Part shown: one piece after another, positions 1-6,871 of the stretch
How the letters are laid out: every line of letters starts with the position of its first letter
How positions within the stretch are numbered: position 1 is the stretch's first letter
Position numbers and translations under genes: made by a program
NCBI GenBank assembly: GCA_030635415.1
Contig: DAOVYW010000019.1
Coordinates: 1 to 18,225, forward strand
DNA from: Candidatus Firestoneibacteriota bacterium
GTDB taxonomy: Bacteria; Oederibacteriota; JAAXVQ01; JAUVAV01
Length of the DNA: 18,225 bases
Direction: 5' to 3'
Notes under the pieces: generated by a model
Seen by the model: the letters and a program-made list of their open reading frames with translations, nothing else
Databases searched by the model: none
What the model was told of the DNA's origin: nothing

Positions 1-899
1 ATCTCTTTGGCTTCAGGCACATCAACTGCGAGTTCCGGCAGACCTGGGATTTTGCCACCAAAGTCGGCAACCGGTTTTTTGGGTACAGCATACGTGCTGC
101 TTTCGTAGCCGGCATCTTGCCACGACTGGAAACCGCCGTTCAAAACTCTTACATCTTTTACTCCCGCATACATCATAATAAAAGCACAACGGAGGGCGCC
201 AATATGTCCTGCCGCTCTGCCCGGAAATTCATCGGCAATATGGGGTTGCATAAATTTCCCATATAAAACTACGGTGGTATCGGCGGTAATTCCGTGTTGC
301 TCTAAAGCGGTTTTAAGTTCCGCGGGCGAACGTCGGTTCCATGTTTCGGGTGATTCCAGCGCTAAAGTATCGATCTCAATAGCTCCCGGAATGTGCCCGG
401 TAAGATAAGCATCTCGATTTCGATAATGAGCATGGCAAACCACATATTTATTATTGTTGTATTCCGGCGGATGGTTTTCTGAAATAAGACTATTTACCCA
501 ATCGGCTGAAACCAATTGTCTATATCTCGGTAAATGTTCCATCGGTAATTCGTGATTCGAGGACCATTCCTCAATAAAATGAGGGTAAATATTTACCTCG
601 GAATATCCGGCAGGCAAAAAATGATTGCTAACTTTTATCGCTTCTGCTTGATTGTAGCCGTAAACCACGATTTTATGTTTAGGTAAAATCCCCTTGGCTT
701 TTACTAATTTAATCCCCTCCGGGTAATTTACCCATTTTACCGGTAAAGATTTTGCACCTTTGATATGCCCGCCACGGGTTTCATTTTGAAATTTCCAACC
801 GTTGTAGGCATCAATGGAACGAGCGTCGATGATCAGCGTATCTTTGTTTTCAATTCGTTTCACCAATTCATTGGTAGATAATTCAACTAATTTACCCAT
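1..899 (-). CDS. Multidomain rhodanese-type sulfurtransferase, YnjE-like (C-terminus off the window)
   Basis: The open frame runs from an ATG at 899 to the left edge: 299 codons without a stop. A GGGGGA Shine-Dalgarno lies a few bases upstream. Two rhodanese-like folds are visible. The first, about residues 1-125, contains LIIDARSIDAYNG and GGHIKGAKSLP. The second, about 130-285, contains GHIPGAIEIDT and VRVLNGGFQSWQDAGY. In both, the loop that normally carries the catalytic cysteine has none (VVYGYNQAEA; VVLYGKFMQP). In the rhodanese family this fits non-catalytic domains, so a catalytic third domain probably lies beyond the edge, as in the three-domain E. coli YnjE. Family role: transfer of sulfane sulfur. 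It starts 21 bases after the Fe-S/thiamine-diphosphate fusion gene, on the same strand, so the two probably share a transcript. Family assignment is firm; the YnjE-like domain count is inferred. Confidence 0.85.
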   Translation of the reverse strand, partial: MGKLVELSTNELVKRIENKDTLIIDARSIDAYNGWKFQNETRGGHIKGAKSLPVKWVNYPEGIKLVKAKGILPKHKIVVYGYNQAEAIKVSNHFLPAGYSEVNIYPHFIEEWSSNHELPMEHLPRYRQLVSADWVNSLISENHPPEYNNNKYVVCHAHYRNRDAYLTGHIPGAIEIDTLALESPETWNRRSPAELKTALEQHGITADTTVVLYGKFMQPHIADEFPGRAAGHIGALRCAFIMMYAGVKDVRVLNGGFQSWQDAGYESSTYAVPKKPVADFGGKIPGLPELAVDVPEAKE

Positions 900-920
900 A
901 ATGTCCCCCGGTAATCATTA

Positions 921-3521
921 TTAGGTTAATAAAGAGTCGGTCATGATTTCCACAATAGCCGGACCGGCATAGTTTAGTGCCTTGCGTACGGCTTCTTCCA
1001 ATTCCTCATTTTGGTTGACTCTAATGCCAAAACCACCGCAAATATTTGCATATTCGGCAAAACTCGGGTTGTTGAGATTTGTTTTCCATTCCGGCATTTT
1101 CACTTCGCGTTGTTCTTTAGATATTGCACCCAATTCTTGATTGTTGAGTAAAATATGGATAATTTTCATCTTATAAAGCACGGCCGTATTGAATTCGGCC
1201 ATATATTGTCCGAAACCACCATCACCGCTCACGGAAACTATAGGTGTATCGGGTTCAGCACAATAAGCTCCCATGGCTGCAGGAAAACTAAAACCAATAG
1301 ACCCCAGGTAACCTGATAAAATCACCCGTTGTTTTTTACATTCAAAATATCGTCCGAAGGAGTAGGTGTTATTACCTACATCCAGGCTGATGATGGCATT
1401 TTCCGGTAAAATTTCAGATAGTTGGTTAAAAATATAGAGCGAATTTAATCCCTTGTCATTGCTTTTAGTGGCGCCTGCTTTTTTCTCTGCCTGCCAAGCC
1501 TGTCGGCGTTGGGCAATTTCTGCAACGGTAATTTCCGATTGCGAATAGCCGGCAAGTTTTTCGGTAAAAAGATTTGCAGTTATGCCGACATCGCCCCAAA
1601 TCGGGTTATCCACCGCATGGAATTTAGCGAGTGCCATTTGTTCAAAATCAACCTGTATGATGGGTTTAGACTTATCGATGCCCGTATGTTCCGAGAAAGA
1701 CGCACCAAAAACAATTAGTAAATCGGCTGAATTCATAAAATAAGCGGATACGGGCGTGCCGCTTTTGCCTAATACGCCAGTAGCCAGCGGATGGCTATCG
1801 GCAATTTGCCCTTTCGCTTTAAAAGTGGTCAATACCGGCGCGCCATATTTTTCCGCAAAGGCAATAATTTTATCCATGTCTTTCCTGGCGCCATAACCCA
1901 CAATAATAGCAGGACGCTTGGCTTTCCAAATTCGATACATCGCCAATTTCACCGAATCTTCAGATGGCGTAATGCGCAAATCAGCCAGTAGTCCCTCGGG
2001 CGAGCCCGGACCACTATTTCCCGCATCGAGTGTTTGCACATCATCGGGCATAATCAAATGCGACACATTACGCTGTACCAGAGCATGCTTCATGGCCAGA
2101 GAAGCCAGTTCGGCATGATTACTTTCGGGCAATACTAATTTACTGAAAGGCGCAACTGTCTGAAATACTGCTTTCAAATCAATTTCCTGAAATGAACCGG
2201 GCCCAAAAAATTGGGTGTCAATCTGCCCCGTGATGGCCAATACCGGTGTGCGGTCAACCTGGGCATCCCATAATCCCGTGATTAAATTAGTTGCTCCGGG
2301 GCCGGCAATGGTAAAACAAACAGCCAGTTTACCCGAAACTTTGGAATAGCCCGAGCAGGCAAAAGCAGCGGCACCCTCATGGCGGATACCGATGTATTTG
2401 ATATTTCCTTTTTCTTCCTGAACACGAAATGCTTCTGCCATGCCCAGGTTGGAGTACCCCACCATACCAAAAACATGCTTAACTCCCCAATTCACAAGGG
2501 TTTCGGCAATTACATGACTTATGGTCCACCCCGATTTATTAGCGGGTGCAATTTTCAAAAAAACACCGTCCGGGCGTGCTGCCACCTCAAAGATTTTCAA
2601 ATCATTATCATTTCCCAGTGATTTCCCGTTCAGGGGGTCAAAAGGGTGCCCGTGCCAGGGACAACGGATAATGCCGTTTTCAATTTTGCCCTCACTAAGC
2701 GGTCCACCCTGATGCGAACAAATCCCCTCTATGGCGCCATACTTCCCGTTTACCTTGGATAGCAGAATTTGCTCTGAAAACAGATTAAGCATTTTAGTAT
2801 CATTGTCTTTTAGCTCATCGGTTTCGGCTACTTTTATCCATCGTGGTTCTTTTTTCTCACGCTGGCGGTTGGCTGCTGAGATGGTAAGCGCTTCATCATC
2901 TTTAAATGCTGCGTACCAATGTGCTCCGTCACAGCGTGGTTTATTGCCTGATTTTCCGCAGCGACACATGGTATAATGTTCTTTTGATGCCCTATCGCCT
3001 AAATCGACATCTGGTATTTCTATACTTCCCCTCACATAATAAGGACCGTTTTTAGAGACAATTATTTCCGGTTTATCGAAAAACTCATTAATTTCCGTTT
3101 TGTTTTCGGTATAGCTCAAGGCACCCGATGGGCACATGCTTATCACTTTTTTAATTTCTTCTATATCCGCTCCGTCAGGGTCAATCCAGGGCTCGGTACC
3201 CATGCGGAATACTCCGGGCAGGTTGTCGGTACAAAAACCGGCATGTGAACAAATCCCCCGGTTATCATGAATGGTGATGGCTTTGCCTGGGAAGTTTTCT
3301 TTTTTATCAGGAATACGATTGGCACTTTTTTTATCGGTAAAACCAATACTGGCATGCGTGCCATCGCAAAAAGGTTTGGTTTTAGATCCACCGCAACAGC
3401 ATAATCCCAGACTAGGTTTTGTGTCGATTGCTTCGCCCCGCGAATTGGTAAGCTTGGGCAGCGCTTTTACAATTAAGGGGCCGTTTTTCGACGGCAATAT
3501 TTCAGGAGTTTCTTTTTTCAT
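921..3521 (-). CDS. Fusion protein: CDGSH - Fer4-like - CDGSH - Rieske - thiamine diphosphate enzyme (pyruvate oxidase/acetolactate synthase type)
   Basis: An 866-residue single frame with five modules. CDGSH 1: C41, C43, C52, H56. A divergent Fer4-like module: CSHAGFC at 91-97 and CPSGAL at 130-135. CDGSH 2: C186, C188, C197, H201. Rieske [2Fe-2S]: CSH at 268-270 and CPWH at 287-290. From about residue 330 a complete thiamine diphosphate enzyme: RHEGAAAF with the cofactor-activating Glu382, a central domain (about 520-660), and the diphosphate/Mg motif from GDGG at 766 to NN at 793-794. The enzyme part resembles the pyruvate oxidase, pyruvate:quinone oxidoreductase and acetolactate synthase superfamily (decarboxylation of a 2-oxo acid). 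The N-terminal half would hold up to four Fe-S clusters and could accept electrons from the cofactor-bound intermediate; that is inference. No signal peptide or membrane segment is seen, so it is probably cytoplasmic. The substrate cannot be told. It is followed by the rhodanese gene. Confidence 0.9.
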   Translation of the reverse strand: MKKETPEILPSKNGPLIVKALPKLTNSRGEAIDTKPSLGLCCCGGSKTKPFCDGTHASIGFTDKKSANRIPDKKENFPGKAITIHDNRGICSHAGFCTDNLPGVFRMGTEPWIDPDGADIEEIKKVISMCPSGALSYTENKTEINEFFDKPEIIVSKNGPYYVRGSIEIPDVDLGDRASKEHYTMCRCGKSGNKPRCDGAHWYAAFKDDEALTISAANRQREKKEPRWIKVAETDELKDNDTKMLNLFSEQILLSKVNGKYGAIEGICSHQGGPLSEGKIENGIIRCPWHGHPFDPLNGKSLGNDNDLKIFEVAARPDGVFLKIAPANKSGWTISHVIAETLVNWGVKHVFGMVGYSNLGMAEAFRVQEEKGNIKYIGIRHEGAAAFACSGYSKVSGKLAVCFTIAGPGATNLITGLWDAQVDRTPVLAITGQIDTQFFGPGSFQEIDLKAVFQTVAPFSKLVLPESNHAELASLAMKHALVQRNVSHLIMPDDVQTLDAGNSGPGSPEGLLADLRITPSEDSVKLAMYRIWKAKRPAIIVGYGARKDMDKIIAFAEKYGAPVLTTFKAKGQIADSHPLATGVLGKSGTPVSAYFMNSADLLIVFGASFSEHTGIDKSKPIIQVDFEQMALAKFHAVDNPIWGDVGITANLFTEKLAGYSQSEITVAEIAQRRQAWQAEKKAGATKSNDKGLNSLYIFNQLSEILPENAIISLDVGNNTYSFGRYFECKKQRVILSGYLGSIGFSFPAAMGAYCAEPDTPIVSVSGDGGFGQYMAEFNTAVLYKMKIIHILLNNQELGAISKEQREVKMPEWKTNLNNPSFAEYANICGGFGIRVNQNEELEEAVRKALNYAGPAIVEIMTDSLLT

Positions 3522-3808
3522 TGCAATTCGCTTTCTAATGATTAAATATGTTCAATATCAGTGAAATCCGCCTCCACATTGCTGTCCGTAACTACGTCAG
3601 AAACCTTGAGTTTATGTATATCCTTAGCTGATAAGTAATTGTTTTAGAAGTAAAAACATAGTGTAACAAAAGCTGAAATAGTTCGTCAACGACAAAAACC
3701 CGGTCTGTCAACCCAAAGCAGAAATGTCCGGTTTTAAGGTAGATGATCCTAGGACATGGCTAACTATTGATTCTGCTGCAAACCCCCTAAGATGTCCCGA
3801 CAGCTTTA
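3522..3808. other. AT-rich intergenic stretch, no supported gene
   Basis: This lies upstream of the fusion gene and should hold its promoter, but no clear -35/-10 pair stands out. Around 3696-3738 an imperfect inverted repeat (AAAACCCGG against CCGGTTTT) looks like a decayed insertion-sequence end; this is weak. A 44-codon ORF starting at 3725 runs through the next terminator and is probably not a gene. Confidence 0.5.
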
Positions 3809-3880
3809 AACAGCAGTTAATAAAACCCCCCTCGCTAATGCGAGGGGGGTTTTATTAATTGGCGTCCCAGCCAGGACTCG
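3809..3880. repeat. Truncated duplicate of the tRNA-Arg 3' end plus its terminator
   Basis: Nearly identical to 3993-4063. It contains the terminator hairpin, the encoded CCA, the 3' acceptor strand and part of the T arm of the tRNA-Arg gene; similarity ends at GGACTCG. Weaker similarity extends upstream to about 3790. A partial copy of a tRNA 3' end is the usual trace of an attachment site or of tandem integration. Confidence 0.85.
3817..3858. terminator. Strong bidirectional terminator hairpin
   Basis: Perfect 19-base arms (3817-3835 and 3840-3858) with a TAAT loop; the core is CCCCCCTCGC/GCGAGGGGGG flanked by A/T runs on both sides, so it can work in either direction. It is a duplicate of the tRNA-Arg terminator. 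Confidence 0.85.
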
Positions 3881-3983
3881 GCCACTACGTTCGCAGAGCT
3901 CACTGCGTAGCCTCCCCTCACTCGCTGACGCCCAGAGGGCTTTTCCTCGCTATTTGCTCGGCGCTCGTTCGCTTCGAGTCCTG
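3872..3983. repeat. Short segment bounded by inverted CAGGACTCG / CGAGTCCTG
   Basis: The arms at 3872-3880 and 3975-3983 are inverted copies of a tRNA T-arm/acceptor junction sequence. The enclosed 94 bases are GC-rich and contain an internal hairpin (CGCAG/CTGCG near 3891-3906). No coding signal. It separates the two copies of the tRNA tail. Confidence 0.5.
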
Positions 3984-3992
3984 ACATCTTTT

Positions 3993-4063
3993 AACAGCAG
4001 TTAATAAAAACCCCTCGCTAATGCGAGGGGGTTTTTATTAATTGGCGTCCCAGCCAGGACTCG
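3993..4063. repeat. Native copy of the tRNA-Arg tail and terminator repeat
   Basis: Partner of 3809-3880. It shares the AACAGCAG lead-in, the C-run/G-run terminator hairpin and the tRNA 3' end; it continues into the intact tRNA-Arg gene, so this is taken as the original copy. Confidence 0.85.
4001..4041 (-). terminator. Terminator of the tRNA-Arg transcript
   Basis: Arms TTAATAAAAACCCCTCGC and GCGAGGGGGTTTTTATTAA around a TAAT loop, with one bulged G. It begins two bases past the encoded CCA of tRNA-Arg on the minus strand. Confidence 0.85.
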
Positions 4064-4119
4064 AACCCGGGACCGACGGATTAGAAATCCGTTGCTCTAT
4101 CCAGCTGAGCTACTGGGAC
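4043..4119 (-). tRNA. tRNA-Arg (anticodon TCT)
   Basis: 77 nt including an encoded CCA at 4043-4045. Acceptor stem GTCCCAG/CTGGGAC, discriminator G, D arm with AGCTGGATAGAGC, anticodon stem ACGGA/TCCGT with loop TTTCTAA giving anticodon TCT (reads AGA), and T arm GGGTTCGAGTCC. All stems pair. A partial second copy of its 3' end lies at 3857-3880. Confidence 0.97.
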
Positions 4120-4160
4120 GTGTTGAGCACAGCGAAGCAGCTCTACTGCTCTACTGATCC

Positions 4161-4487
4161 GGGTGGACACGGAGGTCCGCCCCTACAAAATCGTTACATC
4201 CTCGAAAGGCGAGAGGCAAAAATTGAAAGTTGAGAATCGACCGCATTCGAACCTTTTAGGGCGGACACGGAGGTCCGCCCCTACAAAAAATTGTTACATC
4301 CTCGAAAGGCGAGAGGCAAAAATTGAAAGTTGAGAATCGACCGCATTCAAAACTATTCGGGCGGACACGGAGGTCCGCCCCTACAAAAAATCGTTACATC
4401 CTCAAAAGGTAAGAATCGAAAATCGAAAGTAGAGAATCGACCGCATTCAAAACTATTCGGGCGGACACGGAGGTCCGCCCCTACAAT
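4161..4487. repeat. Tandem repeat, 98-100 bp unit with a palindromic core, four cores
   Basis: Core hairpins GGGCGGAC-ACGGAG-GTCCGCCC at 4161-4182 (one G-T mismatch), 4259-4280, 4359-4380 and 4459-4480, each followed by CCTACA and an A-rich stretch. The linkers are also repeated (a CCTCGAAAGGCGAGAGGCAA type stretch and GAGAATCGACCGCATTC), with drift in the third linker. It lies between tRNA-Pro and tRNA-Arg and would be transcribed with them. The same core family recurs at 7438-7519. Confidence 0.9.
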
Positions 4488-4510
4488 ATTTTACCGCTGT
4501 GCGGAAAATC

Positions 4511-4586
4511 TGGTCGGGGTGGACGGACTTGAACCGTCGGCCCCCTGCTCCCAAAGCAGGTGCGCTAGCCACTGCGCTACACCCCG
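4511..4586 (-). tRNA. tRNA-Pro (anticodon TGG)
   Basis: 76 nt with encoded CCA at 4511-4513. Acceptor CGGGGTG/CACCCCG, discriminator A, D arm GCGCAGTGGCTAGCGC, anticodon stem CCTGC/GCAGG around TTTGGGA giving TGG, and T arm GACGGTTCAAGTCCGTC. A small hairpin (CCGC/GCGG, 4494-4504) lies just past the CCA, without a following T run, so it is not a clear terminator. Confidence 0.97.
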
Positions 4587-4604
4587 AAGGCAATTTGATC
4601 TATG

Positions 4605-4633
4605 GTTTTAACCTTTTTCCGGTATTTTTTCAA
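4605..4633 (-). promoter_or_regulatory. Candidate promoter for tRNA-Pro
   Basis: On the minus strand, TTGAAA (4628-4633) and TAAAAC (4605-4610) are separated by 17 bases and end 18 bases before the tRNA 5' end. Four of six matches at -10. Confidence 0.4.
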
Positions 4634-4778
4634 GCTGTTTCTTTGGTCCTAAAACCAAGATAGAAATTTTATAAAATAAAAGCAATTGGTTTGAAGCAAG
4701 AATCAAATCTCAGTATCGGTCCAAATGCAAATTAACTTTTGGGATGATTTCATTTTTGTCATTGCCAGTAACACGGAT

Positions 4779-4806
4779 GTAGGAGTGTTTAATTAAACGC
4801 CCCTAC
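4779..4806. repeat. Palindromic repeat with AT-rich centre
   Basis: Inverted repeat running from GTAGGAGTG through TTAATTAA to CGCCCCTAC, two mismatches (G-T type). It shares the CCCCTACA end with the hairpin repeats at 4161-4487 and 7438-7519. It lies downstream of rdgB and may help end its transcript. The rest of 4634-4877 shows nothing recognisable. Confidence 0.6.
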
Positions 4807-4877
4807 ATAAACGATATACTTACCCCACTTCTGGTAATTGCTCGCGATAACTTTTTTTCTATTTTCGTTTTTAGGGG

Positions 4878-5483
4878 TTAGACCTGCAGCATACGCTTGA
4901 TAACCGGAGCCATCTTTTTCAAGGCACGGCCACGGTGGCTAAGGCAATTCTTATCACACGGGCTCATCTCGGCAAATGTTTGCTGAAAACTAATTGGACG
5001 GAAAAGGGGATCATAACCAAATCCCATTTCTCCCCGCGGCTCTAAACCGATATATCCCCAGACTTTGGCCGTGCGAATAATCACTGGTTCTCCGGGCAGG
5101 GCCAGAGCTATACTGGCGGCAAAATAAGCTTTCCGTTCTTTACCCTTTAAATTCCGCATTTTATTGAGTAATTTTACATTATTATCCGCATAATTGCAAC
5201 CCGATCCGGCATACCGCGCGGATTTCACTCCGGGCCGGTATTTCAAAGCCGGAACAAATAAACCGGAATCATCTGCCAAGGCCGGCAGATGATGGGTCTT
5301 GGTTACCGCCAGTGCCTTCTTGGCCGCATTGGCTTCCAAGGTTCTGCCATTCTCCACAACTTCCGGCATGGGCGGCAAGGTTGAAAGAGGTTTTACTGAA
5401 ATTCCCGCTCCCCTGAGGATCTTCCTGATTTCCACCAGTTTATGGTTATTATGGGTGGCTATGATTAATAGTTTTTTTAGCAT
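4878..5483 (-). CDS. rdgB: Non-canonical purine NTP pyrophosphatase (RdgB/HAM1 family)
   Basis: 201 residues, the usual family length. It hydrolyses ITP, dITP and XTP to the monophosphates and pyrophosphate, keeping deaminated purines out of nucleic acid; cytoplasmic. Visible motifs: ATHNNHKLVEI near the N-terminus (substrate binding), ADDSGLFVPAL at about 69-79 (catalytic/Mg-binding acidic pair), PGVKSARYAG, GFGYDPLF and the C-terminal CDKNCLSHRGRAL. The ATG at 5483 follows TAAGGA (5491-5496) at 7 bases. It is transcribed away from rpsT, and its leader overlaps the rpsT promoter candidate. Confidence 0.95.
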   Translation of the reverse strand: MLKKLLIIATHNNHKLVEIRKILRGAGISVKPLSTLPPMPEVVENGRTLEANAAKKALAVTKTHHLPALADDSGLFVPALKYRPGVKSARYAGSGCNYADNNVKLLNKMRNLKGKERKAYFAASIALALPGEPVIIRTAKVWGYIGLEPRGEMGFGYDPLFRPISFQQTFAEMSPCDKNCLSHRGRALKKMAPVIKRMLQV

Positions 5484-5496
5484 GCTATTTTCCTTA

Positions 5497-5525
5497 TTGA
5501 CAAGAGATACTGGAAGTGTTAAAGT
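5497..5525 (+). promoter_or_regulatory. Candidate sigma70-type promoter for rpsT
   Basis: Perfect -35 TTGACA (5497-5502), 17-base spacer, TAAAGT as -10 (5520-5525). It sits inside the 108-base gap between divergent rdgB and rpsT. The transcript would carry a small hairpin (AAAGCC/GGCTcTTT, 5556-5572) just before the ribosome-binding site. Confidence 0.55.
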
Positions 5526-5591
5526 TTTTTTCTTTTAAATTTTAGTCAATAATTCAAAGCCTAAAGGCTCTTTCAGGAGGAGATATTTTTT

Positions 5592-5852
5592 ATGCCAAGA
5601 ATTAAGTCATCTGTCCGCGATGTACGCAAAAACAAGAAACAACGCGCCATTAACCGTGCCGGTATGTCAACTCTTAAAACCGCCATCCGCAAAACCCGCA
5701 CCAGCACCGAGGAAAATTGGATATCGAATTCAAACAACTCCAATAAAGTTATTGATAAGGCGGTCCAGCATGGCCTTATTCATAAAAATACCGGTGCGCG
5801 CTATAAGTCCCGGCTTGCCAAGGCAAAAAAGCCAGAAGCAGCGACCGCCTAG
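5592..5852 (+). CDS. rpsT: 30S ribosomal protein S20
   Basis: 86 residues, normal for bS20. A primary 16S rRNA-binding protein of the small subunit. The sequence is Lys/Arg-rich and helical, with the family pattern MPRIKSSVRDVRKNKKQRAINRA near the start and VIDKAVQHGLIHKNTGARYKSRLAK near the end (both interrupted here for brevity of motif). AGGAGG at 5575-5580 precedes the ATG by 11 bases. The TAG stop shares bases with the stop codon of convergent holA. Confidence 0.97.
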   Translation: MPRIKSSVRDVRKNKKQRAINRAGMSTLKTAIRKTRTSTEENWISNSNNSNKVIDKAVQHGLIHKNTGARYKSRLAKAKKPEAATA

Positions 5853-6871
5853 CCGCGGAGCGCATTCTGGCCGCAAATCCTCAGAACCGCTAACTGCATT
5901 AATAATTCCAGGTGGGACCTGCCGGTTTTGGCCTGTTCATCCAACCTTAGTAATTCCCTGAATATTGCGGGAAATTCATTCAGCCGGTAGGTTTTAATCT
6001 GCCGGCCCATTTCCCGCTTGGCAACCGGATTTCGAACCCCGACCAGTAATTGTTCAGGAGATTCCCCCGCCTCCAGCCTGCTCCGGTAGTTATGCAATCT
6101 TCGTAAATACCAGGCCAGGGAACCAAGCACCTGCAAAAACGGCACACCTTCAGCCAGTATCCGTCCGGTTAGTTTAACCGCTTGCGCGGAATCCCTTATA
6201 CCCAAGGCCGTGTTTAATTCATGCATGGTATTCTGACGACCATGCCCTACCGCTTCCCTGACATTAGCCTCACTAATAAGTCCCTCGCGGCCGATATAAT
6301 TTACCAGCTTGCTGATTTCATTCTCAAGATCGCTCAGGGTTTGACCAGCCTGTTCAATTAAAAGATTAATCGCGTCCCGGGAAATTCGCTTCCCATACTC
6401 GCTCACCCGGCGTTCAATCCAACCGGACACCTGGGAATCAAACAGCGGGTAACACTCCACATGATAGACTTTTTCGGCCAAAGCCCTCCAATAGGCTTGC
6501 TTGATCCGTTCTTCCTGCGAGGATATAATTAAAACCGTGGAAAGAGACGGCTTTTCAACATAACCGGCCAGGTCGGCCAAATCCGCTGAACGCCACTTTT
6601 CCGCCTGGCGGACTACCAGCACACGGCTGGCCGCCAAAAAAGGCAGAGTGAGCGCCCGGCTGCCTACTTCCCGGCCGGAAACATCAGTTCCGGCATAAAG
6701 GCATTCCAGGTTCAAACTCCGGTCAGAAGGTTCAAGCACCTTACCCAGGATGGCGTGAATACCTTGCTCTTTTAAAAATGCCTCCGCACCGGTAAAAAGG
6801 TAGACCGGTTTAACCGGTTCCGAATCCAGCCCCCTTCTAAACTCATTATAATAAATCCTCTTTTTAGGCAC
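5849..6871 (-). CDS. holA: DNA polymerase III subunit delta
   Basis: 340 residues, the usual length. The delta subunit opens the sliding clamp within the clamp-loader complex. Recognised by the N-terminal PVYLFTGAEAFLKEQGI, the AAA+-like fold without a functional Walker A motif, AVGHGRQNTMHELNTALG at the start of the C-terminal collar domain, and the late SLAWYLRRLHNYRSRL and QAKTGRSHLELLMQLAVL. The start is GTG at 6871, directly after the lptE TAA, with GAGGGA inside the end of lptE as ribosome-binding site, so translation is probably coupled. The order leuS-lptE-holA is the one known in many Gram-negative bacteria. Confidence 0.95.
   Translation of the reverse strand: MPKKRIYYNEFRRGLDSEPVKPVYLFTGAEAFLKEQGIHAILGKVLEPSDRSLNLECLYAGTDVSGREVGSRALTLPFLAASRVLVVRQAEKWRSADLADLAGYVEKPSLSTVLIISSQEERIKQAYWRALAEKVYHVECYPLFDSQVSGWIERRVSEYGKRISRDAINLLIEQAGQTLSDLENEISKLVNYIGREGLISEANVREAVGHGRQNTMHELNTALGIRDSAQAVKLTGRILAEGVPFLQVLGSLAWYLRRLHNYRSRLEAGESPEQLLVGVRNPVAKREMGRQIKTYRLNEFPAIFRELLRLDEQAKTGRSHLELLMQLAVLRICGQNALRG

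Noticed and set aside
3696..3850. Transposase remnant or 44-codon ORF (from 3725)
   Set aside because: The inverted repeat is imperfect, no transposase motif is readable, and the ORF runs through the terminator hairpin.
4161..4487. CRISPR-like array
   Set aside because: The spacing is regular, but the sequences between the cores are themselves repeats, the unit is 98-100 bp and no cas genes are near.
4330..4611. 93-residue plus-strand ORF
   Set aside because: It consists of the tandem hairpin repeat and the reverse of tRNA-Pro; not a gene.
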